Below are positions 1 through 5,146 of a stretch of 5,179 nt of DNA, in pieces. The notes beneath the pieces are model-generated. The model was not told the origin of the DNA and searched no databases. It was given only the letters and a program-made list of their open reading frames with translations. This DNA comes from Desulfobulbaceae bacterium UBA5123 (GTDB lineage: Bacteria > Desulfobacterota > Desulfobulbia > Desulfobulbales > UBA5123). The first letter of the stretch is position 1, and each line of letters opens with the position of its first letter. The translations under genes and the position numbers were made by a program. The stretch lies in contig DHYT01000073.1 in the NCBI GenBank assembly GCA_002415465.1, positions 1 through 5,179 of the forward strand, written 5' to 3'.

Positions 1-1
1 G

Positions 2-1282
2 GTCACCGGCGAGGTGGGCACCGGCAAGACCACCCTCTGCCGCGCCTTTCTCGATAACCTGGAGGAGGGGGTGGTGGCGGGCTACATCTTCAACCCCAAG
101 CTCGACGGTGTGCAGCTCCTCAAGGCGATCAACGACGAGTTCGGTATCGATGCCGTCCCCGCCACCGTCAAGGAACTGATCGATATCCTCAACACCTTTC
201 TCATGGCGCAGAAAGCGGCCGGCAAGAAGGTGATCCTCCTCATCGACGAGGCTCAGAACCTCAGCAAGGATGTCCTCGAACAGCTGCGCCTCCTCTCCAA
301 TCTGGAAACCACCCGGGAGAAGCTGCTCCAGATCATCCTGGTGGGACAACCCGAGCTGGCCGAGGTTCTCGACTCGCATGAGCTGCGGCAACTGGGGCAG
401 CGGATAACCCTGAGCTGCCGGCTGACGCCGTTGACCCTTACCGAAACCCAGCAGTACATCATTCACCGGCTCACCGTGGCCTCGTGCCGGCCGGGGGTGA
501 AGTTCGACCTGGCCGCGATCAAGGCCATCCACCACTATGCCGGCGGGGTGCCGCGGCTGATCAACATCGCTGCCGACCGGGCGTTGCTCACCGCCTACGG
601 GCTCAACAGCCTGATCGTTACCCGGGAGATCGCCAGGATGGCTATCGCCGAACTCTCGGGGCGCGGCCGCAGGGCCACCAGCAGCTGGTTGCAGGCGCCG
701 AACCGGACGCTGCCCCTTCTGGCGGCCTTTGGACTGGTCTGCCTTGTCGGTCTGCTCTCCTTCTGGCTCTCTTCCCGGTCCGGGGGTGAGGTGCGGCCCA
801 CCACCGCGGTGGCCGGTTTCTCTCCCGAGTCCCTGCCTGCCGAGGGGGGCGGGCACCTGGCCGAAGACGGAGAGGGAGGGGGGGCAGGACCTGCGCCCCA
901 GGCCATGGATGCGGGGGAGCTGCGCCCCTTGCGCACCTTTCTCGCCGCGGCCGACTACCGCGCCTCACGGCGGCTGGCGTTACAGGCAGCGCTCGGGGCC
1001 TGGAAACCCACGCCGGTGCTCGGCGTGGAACTGGATTCACTGGCTGACGACCTGACCTACTTCCGCCTGAGGGGCGCTCACAACGGTCTGTCGGTGCGGA
1101 GGGTGGTGGGCGATTTCGCCCTGCTGCGACGACTGGATCTGCCTGCGGTGCTTGAGCTGCACATTGCCGGCCACAGCCGGCCCCGTTATGCTGCGGTGAG
1201 CGGTGCTGCGGCCGGGAGCGTACTGCTGACAAGCGGGGAAGCCCGGTTGGAGGTGACGGAGGAGAAGGTGGCGGCTCTTTGA
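2..1282 (+). CDS. gspA: GspA/ExeA-type AAA+ ATPase, 5' partial, ending at an in-frame TGA
   Basis: Membrane ATPase that works with GspB, by family knowledge helping to insert or assemble the type II secretion secretin through peptidoglycan. The frame is open from base 2 with no start, so the N-terminus (some 40-50 residues in relatives) lies outside the window. A GTG at 14 lies inside the Walker A and cannot be the true start. Numbering from the codon at base 2: Walker A GEVGTGKT (3-10), Walker B ILLIDEAQ (78-85), sensor-1-like IILVGQPEL (111-119), LGQRI arginine-finger region (131-135), GGVPRLIN (181-188), one membrane segment (about 237-256), a Gly/Ala/Pro-rich periplasmic linker, then a domain (about 345-426) resembling the degenerate C39-like region of GspA. 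I see no catalytic Cys in it. The frame stops at TGA 1280-1282, but homology resumes at once in the same frame, so the full product should run to 1594. The family is clear; whether this copy is functional is uncertain. Confidence 0.85.
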   Translation, partial: VTGEVGTGKTTLCRAFLDNLEEGVVAGYIFNPKLDGVQLLKAINDEFGIDAVPATVKELIDILNTFLMAQKAAGKKVILLIDEAQNLSKDVLEQLRLLSNLETTREKLLQIILVGQPELAEVLDSHELRQLGQRITLSCRLTPLTLTETQQYIIHRLTVASCRPGVKFDLAAIKAIHHYAGGVPRLINIAADRALLTAYGLNSLIVTREIARMAIAELSGRGRRATSSWLQAPNRTLPLLAAFGLVCLVGLLSFWLSSRSGGEVRPTTAVAGFSPESLPAEGGGHLAEDGEGGGAGPAPQAMDAGELRPLRTFLAAADYRASRRLALQAALGAWKPTPVLGVELDSLADDLTYFRLRGAHNGLSVRRVVGDFALLRRLDLPAVLELHIAGHSRPRYAAVSGAAAGSVLLTSGEARLEVTEEKVAAL

Positions 1283-1305
1283 CACGGCATCGCCTATGTG
1301 CCGTG
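1280..1305 (+). other. In-frame TGA followed immediately by a perfect 7-bp hairpin
   Basis: TGA 1280-1282 interrupts gspA at the place where relatives carry Trp (pattern W-x-G-x-A before the PG-binding domain). The next base begins an inverted repeat: CACGGCA at 1283-1289 pairs with TGCCGTG at 1299-1305 around a 9-nt loop, and one more T-G wobble pair is possible inside. No T-run follows, so it is not an intrinsic terminator. A stem right after a UGA recalls a bacterial SECIS element, but the family residue here is Trp and not Cys, so selenocysteine is not favoured. A TGG-to-TGA change, a sequencing error or hairpin-assisted readthrough all fit. The geometry is read directly from the sequence; the function is unknown. 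Confidence 0.5.
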
Positions 1306-1594
1306 GAACAACTTCCTTCATCTCGCCGGCACCATCCCCCGCGACGCGCCACCTGAATCGGTTTTGAACCTGAAGATGCTGCTCCGGGAGCTGGGGCACG
1401 GGGATATCGCCATGACACCCGACTACGACGGACAATGTGTCGAGATCGTCAAGGGGATCCAGCGGAAATACGGCCTGACCCCGGACGGCAAGGTGGGGCC
1501 GTTGACCAAGATCATCCTCTATCGCGAGGCCAGACGTTATCCGATGCCGCAGATCAGTACCCAGGCGCCGGTGCGATCGGGGGGTGCGACTTGA
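1283..1594 (+). CDS. C-terminal peptidoglycan-binding part of GspA, same frame beyond the TGA
   Basis: 103 codons in exactly the same frame as the upstream ATPase, separated only by TGA 1280-1282. It starts with HGIAYVPWNNF, which matches the 'W-x-G-x-A-x-x-x-W' segment before the PG-binding domain of GspA proteins. It continues with a PG_binding_1-type domain: LKMLLRELGHG, then VKGIQRKYGLTPDGKVGPLT, the typical 'FQ..gL.pDG.vGp.T' ending. The role is presumably to anchor GspA to the cell wall. The first possible independent start is a GTG at 1298, but no Shine-Dalgarno precedes it and it would cut the conserved segment. I therefore read this as the distal part of gspA, made only by readthrough or if the TGA is an error or recent mutation, and not as a separate gene. 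The stop at 1592-1594 overlaps the gspB start. Confidence 0.7.
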   Translation, partial: HGIAYVPWNNFLHLAGTIPRDAPPESVLNLKMLLRELGHGDIAMTPDYDGQCVEIVKGIQRKYGLTPDGKVGPLTKIILYREARRYPMPQISTQAPVRSGGAT

Positions 1595-2307
1595 GTTCCA
1601 TCCTGCGGGCGTTGAAGAAACTCGAGGAAGAAGGGCAGGGCGATGCCTCCCGGAGGGGGTGGCCGCAAGGGGTCAGCCCCTATGTGCGGATAGAGCGGAA
1701 GGGGGGCGTCGGGCGGCTTTGGCTGGTTGGCGGCCTGTTGGCGGCGGCGGCACTGCTTGGCGTCTGCGGCTGGTTATGGACCGGCCGCCCGTCGTCTTCG
1801 GCTGGCGATATGACCGCGGCGCGGGGGACGGTTGCCCCTGCCGCCGTGCAGGCAGAGGTTGCCCCTGCCCCCGTCGTTGCCTCCGTTCCGGTTCCCGCCC
1901 CACTGCCCGCAACGATCAGGGATGGCGAAACGATTGACCCTCGCGGGCTGGCGGCGCGCGGGCATGCGGTAGTGGCGCCTGAGCGGCAGGCGGTGGCTGA
2001 TGATGCCGCCGTGTCGGACAAGGCGGCGTCAAGGCCCGCCCTGGATGCAAGGGCGACGGCGCCGGTGGAGCCTCCTCGGCAAAATGCTGCGGCCGAGGAG
2101 GAGGTGCCGGTTCTGGAAACACCCGAGCTGGCCCTGCAGGCCGTGGCCTGGTCGGAGGTGCCCGCGCAACGGGTCGCGGTGGTCGGCAACCGGGTGGTCA
2201 AGGAAGGGGATTTTGCTTTTGGCTATACCGTGGTGCGGATAAATCCGGATGATATCGTGGTGCGCAAGCAGGGCGCCATGGGCCGGATACTTTTCAAGGG
2301 CCGCTGA
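1591..2307 (+). CDS. gspB: GspB-like membrane protein with C-terminal T2SSB-type domain
   Basis: Predicted bitopic inner-membrane partner of GspA, 238 residues. The start is TTG 1591-1593, because it gives the signature N-terminus MSSILRALKKLEEE of this family. No upstream ATG fits, and the TTG overlaps the gspA stop (TTGA), implying translational coupling. A run of six G (1579-1584), 6 nt upstream, is the only Shine-Dalgarno-like element. Layout: short charged cytoplasmic end (1-42), one membrane segment (about 43-63, WLVGGLLAAAALLGV core), a long Pro/Ala/Val-rich periplasmic linker (about 64-175), and a compact C-terminal domain (about 176-238) with LQAVAWSEVP, VVGNRVVKEGD and INPDDIVVRK, matching the GspB/T2SSB pattern. 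Family knowledge says GspA and GspB form a complex that helps the secretin GspD cross the cell wall. If ribosomes stop at the TGA at 1280, coupling to this start would be weakened. Confidence 0.82.
   Translation: MSSILRALKKLEEEGQGDASRRGWPQGVSPYVRIERKGGVGRLWLVGGLLAAAALLGVCGWLWTGRPSSSAGDMTAARGTVAPAAVQAEVAPAPVVASVPVPAPLPATIRDGETIDPRGLAARGHAVVAPERQAVADDAAVSDKAASRPALDARATAPVEPPRQNAAAEEEVPVLETPELALQAVAWSEVPAQRVAVVGNRVVKEGDFAFGYTVVRINPDDIVVRKQGAMGRILFKGR
1831..1869 (+). repeat. 12-bp direct repeat in the gspB linker
   Basis: GTTGCCCCTGCC occurs at 1831-1842 and again at 1858-1869, exactly 27 bp apart and in the same codon phase, so each copy encodes VAPA in the periplasmic linker. It probably reflects low-complexity growth of a Pro/Ala-rich spacer and not a regulatory element. 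Confidence 0.6.
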
Positions 2308-2454
2308 TCCGGTCGCGATGCCCCTCCCGGCCGGGGAGTGCTCCGGCTCGCCGGCAACCCATGTTTCCGCCATGCGGCCGCACCCTTGTTTGGGTGATGG
2401 CCAATCCCGGGCCCGTTCCCTGATGTTCGCGTTTTGTTCTGGGAGATCCTCGGT
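2308..2454 (+). other. Gene-free gap between gspB and cooA with GC-rich hairpins
   Basis: 147 bp with no supportable gene. It holds CTCCC/GGGAG at 2324-2328 and 2334-2338 (5-nt loop), CCGGC/GCCGG at 2343-2347 and 2350-2354 (too tight to form fully), and CACCC/GGGTG at 2381-2385 and 2392-2396, which can be extended by GGCC at 2376-2379 and 2399-2402. None is followed by a T-run, so I do not call an intrinsic terminator. A promoter for cooA is expected here, but I see no good -35/-10 pair and no TGTC-N8-GACA palindrome, so nothing suggests that cooA is controlled by its own product. Confidence 0.5.
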
Positions 2455-3114
2455 ATGAAAACAAACCTCCATACACCTGACCTGATCAAGGAACTCGACA
2501 AGCCGGAGCATGATCTGATCCGGCAAGAATTCAGGGAGCGCACCTACCCGCGCCATTCCCTGATGTTCACGCCGGGCCACGCGGAGGACTGTGTTTTTAT
2601 CGTCAAGAAGGGGCGGGTGCGGATCTACCTCGCCTTTGAAGACAAGGATTTTTCCCTGGCCATCCTCAAGCGCGGCGACATCTATAGCACCCACACCCGC
2701 GCCTTTGTCGCCGCTCTTGAGGATTGCACCATCCTGGCGATGCCCACGGCCGGTTTTTATCGCTACATGACCGGTTCTCCGGTTTTTAACCGGACGGTGA
2801 TGGGGATTCTCGGAGAACTGCTCAAGCAATCCTTTTCCATCATCGAGAGCCTTGTTTTCAAGGATGTCACCCAGCGGCTGGTTGAGTTTCTGCTCCATGA
2901 GGCGAGAAGCCATGGCGTCCCGGATGTCGGCGGGGTGGCCATGCCGATTGATCTGACCATGGAGCAGCTTGCCGCCGTGGTCGGTTCCTCGCGGCAGACG
3001 GTCTCGACGGCGATCAACGAGATGATCAAGGGCGGGGTGTTGGTCAAGAAGGCGCGGGGCGTGTATCTGGTGCCCAACCTGGAGGTGTTGAAGGATTTCC
3101 CGCATTGCGGGTAG
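2455..3114 (+). CDS. cooA: CooA-type CO-sensing haem regulator, CRP/FNR family
   Basis: CO-responsive transcription activator, 219 residues (R. rubrum CooA has about 222). Start ATG 2455 is chosen because GGGAG lies 9 nt upstream (2441-2445); a TTG at 2434 lacks this. The cyclic-nucleotide-like sensor domain covers about 20-110, with GRVRIYLAFEDKDFSLAIL (53-71) and GDIYSTHTRAFVAALE (74-89) closely matching R. rubrum CooA. His80 aligns with the CO-state proximal haem ligand His77, while Ser78 stands in place of the ferric ligand Cys75. The long dimerisation helix (about 109-137) keeps ILGELL, with Leu119-Gly120 at the CO-pocket positions. The winged HTH (about 165-206) has LAAVVGSSRQTVSTAINEMIKGG, near-identical in its recognition helix to CooA (SSRQT-ST). 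It lies directly before cooS with a matching palindrome between, which supports CooA over FNR or CRP. No [4Fe-4S] FNR Cys cluster is present. Haem binding is inferred, not proven. Confidence 0.87.
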   Translation: MKTNLHTPDLIKELDKPEHDLIRQEFRERTYPRHSLMFTPGHAEDCVFIVKKGRVRIYLAFEDKDFSLAILKRGDIYSTHTRAFVAALEDCTILAMPTAGFYRYMTGSPVFNRTVMGILGELLKQSFSIIESLVFKDVTQRLVEFLLHEARSHGVPDVGGVAMPIDLTMEQLAAVVGSSRQTVSTAINEMIKGGVLVKKARGVYLVPNLEVLKDFPHCG

Positions 3115-3167
3115 AAAATGCCGTCTTGCCCTTGCGCGTTGACGGGGGTGATGAAAAAAAAGGGCGT

Positions 3168-3185
3168 CTGTCGGGTAGCTGACAG
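3168..3185 (+). promoter_or_regulatory. Predicted CooA operator upstream of cooS
   Basis: Inverted repeat CTGTC-N8-GACAG centred between 3176 and 3177. As I recall, R. rubrum CooA binds TGTC-N8-GACA sites (TGTCA-N6-CGACA type), and arm sequence and spacing both match. The centre lies about 92 nt before the cooS ATG. If CooA acts at a class II promoter (centre near -41.5), transcription would start near 3218, leaving about a 50-nt leader. It is the only such palindrome I found in the window. Confidence 0.65.
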
Positions 3186-3205
3186 AACATGTTGCTCGTC
3201 GCGGG

Positions 3206-3211
3206 TAGCCT
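3206..3211 (+). promoter_or_regulatory. Candidate -10 element of the CooA-dependent cooS promoter
   Basis: TAGCCT keeps the three most important -10 positions (TAnnnT) and falls exactly where a class II activator site centred at 3176/3177 would place it. No -35 hexamer is evident, as expected when the activator covers that region. TGTAAA at 3218-3223 is an alternative that would put the operator about 10 bp further upstream. This is a weak call resting mainly on geometry. Confidence 0.3.
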
Positions 3212-3253
3212 TGGCGTTGTAAAGCCCTTTTCATTCATCCCGTCATACTCGTT

Positions 3254-3260
3254 AAGGAGG
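3254..3260 (+). promoter_or_regulatory. Strong ribosome binding site of cooS
   Basis: AAGGAGG lies 8 nt before ATG 3269, a near-perfect match to the 16S anti-Shine-Dalgarno and the strongest in the window. It fixes the cooS start and predicts high translation once the gene is induced. Confidence 0.85.
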
Positions 3261-3268
3261 ACAGCGCC

Positions 3269-5146
3269 ATGGCAAGAAAGAAGCTCACGATAGAGGAAAA
3301 ATCAATCTGGCCCGACGCCAGGAAGATGCTCGCCAAGGCTGAGCGCGACGGGGTTGAAACGGCCTGGGATCGCTTGGAGGTGCAGACCCCGCACTGCAAG
3401 TTCTGCGAACTCGGCACCACCTGCCGGAACTGCGTGATGGGGCCGTGCCGGATCAGCGAAAAGATGCCCCGAGGCGTCTGCGGGGCGGATGCCGATGTGG
3501 TGGTGGCGAGGAATTTCGGCCGTTTCATAGCCGGTGGCTCGGCCGGCCATTCCGACCATGGCCGGGATCTCATCGAGGTGCTGGAGGCCATCGTCGAGGG
3601 GGCCACCGACGATTACAAGATCAAGGATGCGGCGAAGTTGATGCGGATCGCCGGCGAGCTTGGCGTCGCCACCAAGGGGCGCAGGCTGATGAAGGTGGCG
3701 GCCGACCTGCTCGATGTCTTCTATGGCGACTTCGGCAGCCGCAAAAAAGAGCTCTCCTTCATGTGCCGGGTGCCTGCGAAGCGGAAGGCCGTCTGGAAAA
3801 AGCTCGGCATGACCCCGCGCGGCGTCGACCGCGAGATCGCCGAGATGATGCACCGCACCCATATGGGTTGCGACAACGACGCGCCCAACACCCTGATTCA
3901 CGCGGCGCGCACCGCCCTGGCCGACGGCTGGGCCGGCTCGATGATCGGCACCGAGCTTTCCGACGTGATCTTCGGCACCCCCACCCCCCGGACGGCCAAG
4001 GTGAATCTCGGCGTGATCAGCAAGGACAAGGTCAATGTGCTGGTTCACGGCCACAATCCGGTGGTGAGCGAGATGATTGTCGCCGCCGCGCAGGATCCCA
4101 AGCTGCTGGCCCGCGCCAAGAAGGCCGGCGCCACCGGCATCAATGTCGCCGGCCTGTGCTGCACCGGCAACGAGATCCTGGCCCGGCAGGGCATCCCCAT
4201 GGCCGGCAACCACCTGATGACCGAGCTTGCCATTGTCACCGGCGCGGTGGAGGCGATCGTTGTCGATTATCAGTGCATCATGCCGAGCCTGGTGCCGGCG
4301 GCCGGCTGCTACCACACCAAGTTCATCACCACCGCCAACAAGGCGAAATTCACCGGCGCCATTCATTTCGATGTCAGGCCTGAGACCGCCCTTGCCCAGG
4401 CCAGGGAGATCATCGGCATCGCGGTCGATGGTTTCAGCAAGCGCGATCCCAAGCGGGTGGAGATCCCGGTGGAGCCGGTGGAGATCATGACCGGCTTCAG
4501 CAACGAGGCGATTCTTTCCGCCTTGGGCGGCAGCCTCACCCCTCTGCTTGAGGCGGTAAAGGCTGGCAAGGTGCGCGGCTTTGTCGCCATCGTCGGCTGC
4601 AACAACCCGAAATTCCAGCAGGATTCCTGCAACGTCGGTCTGGCCAAGGCCCTGATCGAGAAGGATATCATGGTTCTGGTCACCGGCTGCGTCACCACCG
4701 CCGCCGGCAAGGCCGGACTGCTGATGCCGGATTCCATCTCCCAGGCAGGGCCGGGATTGAAAGAGGTCTGCGGCGCGCTGGGCATCCCGCCGGTCCTGCA
4801 CATGGGCAGCTGTGTCGATAACTCGCGGATCCTGCAACTCTGCGCCCTGATCGCCAACGAGTTGGGGGTGGATATCTCCGACCTGCCGGTGGGCGCATCC
4901 TCGCCGGAATGGTACTCTGAAAAAGCGGCGGCCATCGGCCTCTATGCCGTGGCCTGCGGCATCTATACCCATCTGGGCCTCCCGCCCAACATCCTCGGTT
5001 CCAAAACCGTCACCGATCTCGCCCTGAACGGCCTTGAAGGCCTGGTCGGCGCGACCTTTGCGGTGGAACCAGACCCGATCAAGGCCGCCGATCTTCTCGA
5101 TCAGCGGATCAGCAGCAAGCGCAAGGGGTTGGGTCTGTCCGCGTAG
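3269..5146 (+). CDS. cooS: Anaerobic Ni-Fe-S carbon monoxide dehydrogenase, catalytic subunit
   Basis: Catalyses reversible CO + H2O to CO2 + 2 H+ + 2 electrons; cytoplasmic homodimer in characterised members. 625 residues, complete (relatives about 630-640). Fe-S ligands by family alignment from memory: N-terminal Cys43-x2-Cys46 (D-cluster region), Cys52, Cys55, Cys60 and Cys71 (B-cluster), then C-cluster ligands His262 (GHNP), Cys298 (GLCCTGNE), Cys336 (YQCIMPS), Cys444 (GCNN), Cys474 (VTGC) and Cys515 (MGSCVDNSR). Lys552 in SEKAAAIG matches the catalytic lysine (Lys563 of Carboxydothermus CODH-II), and AGHSDHGR (92-99) holds the proton-relay histidine region. The D-cluster motif is CX2C, and Thr51 replaces the usual second Cys, as in D. 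vulgaris CODH with its [2Fe-2S] D-cluster. It is preceded by cooA and a CooA-like operator, so probably CO-induced. No CooF, hydrogenase or acetyl-CoA synthase gene is in view, so the electron partner is unknown. Confidence 0.95.
   Translation: MARKKLTIEEKSIWPDARKMLAKAERDGVETAWDRLEVQTPHCKFCELGTTCRNCVMGPCRISEKMPRGVCGADADVVVARNFGRFIAGGSAGHSDHGRDLIEVLEAIVEGATDDYKIKDAAKLMRIAGELGVATKGRRLMKVAADLLDVFYGDFGSRKKELSFMCRVPAKRKAVWKKLGMTPRGVDREIAEMMHRTHMGCDNDAPNTLIHAARTALADGWAGSMIGTELSDVIFGTPTPRTAKVNLGVISKDKVNVLVHGHNPVVSEMIVAAAQDPKLLARAKKAGATGINVAGLCCTGNEILARQGIPMAGNHLMTELAIVTGAVEAIVVDYQCIMPSLVPAAGCYHTKFITTANKAKFTGAIHFDVRPETALAQAREIIGIAVDGFSKRDPKRVEIPVEPVEIMTGFSNEAILSALGGSLTPLLEAVKAGKVRGFVAIVGCNNPKFQQDSCNVGLAKALIEKDIMVLVTGCVTTAAGKAGLLMPDSISQAGPGLKEVCGALGIPPVLHMGSCVDNSRILQLCALIANELGVDISDLPVGASSPEWYSEKAAAIGLYAVACGIYTHLGLPPNILGSKTVTDLALNGLEGLVGATFAVEPDPIKAADLLDQRISSKRKGLGLSA

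Larger units (their letters stand above)
3158..3231 (+). repeat. 8-bp inverted repeat flanking the operator and promoter region
   Basis: AAAAGGGC at 3158-3165, part of an 8-A run from 3154, is complementary to GCCCTTTT at 3224-3231, with 58 nt between that contain the CooA palindrome. In a transcript reading through from cooA the arms could close a large stem ending in a short U-run. In a transcript starting near 3218 only the right arm would be present. It may be chance in this sequence composition. Confidence 0.35.

Noticed and set aside
1280..1282. TGA as a selenocysteine codon
   Set aside because: GspA relatives have Trp and not Cys here, and no redox motif surrounds the site. The hairpin keeps the idea alive only as a weak finding.
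1280..1282. Genome-wide reassignment of TGA to an amino acid
   Set aside because: TGA also serves as the natural end of gspA (1592-1594) and gspB (2305-2307).
642..1418. 258-codon minus-strand frame opposite gspA
   Set aside because: Arg/Pro/Ser-rich shadow of a GC-rich gene with no motif and no ribosome site.
2324..2354. GC-rich hairpins after gspB as a terminator
   Set aside because: No T-run follows either stem, and such short GC palindromes are common in DNA of this composition.
2434..2454. TTG at 2434 as the cooA start
   Set aside because: ATG 2455 has GGGAG at good spacing, while the TTG has no ribosome site and its extra residues match nothing in CooA.
3121..3160. Intrinsic terminator after cooA (CCGTC/GACGG followed by an A-run)
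   Set aside because: The stem is only 5 bp with a 15-nt loop, and the tract on the + strand is A and not T. Read on the minus strand, the nearest hairpin is short and separated from the T-run by 6 nt.
2029..3234. 401-codon open frame on the minus strand spanning gspB, cooA and the cooS promoter
   Set aside because: It crosses two well-supported genes and a regulatory gap, and its product resembles no family I know.
3302..4972. 556-codon open frame on the minus strand opposite cooS
   Set aside because: It lies fully antisense to a complete, motif-rich cooS; its translation is low-complexity His/Gly/Asp/Ala-rich with no recognisable domain. It is a GC-driven shadow.
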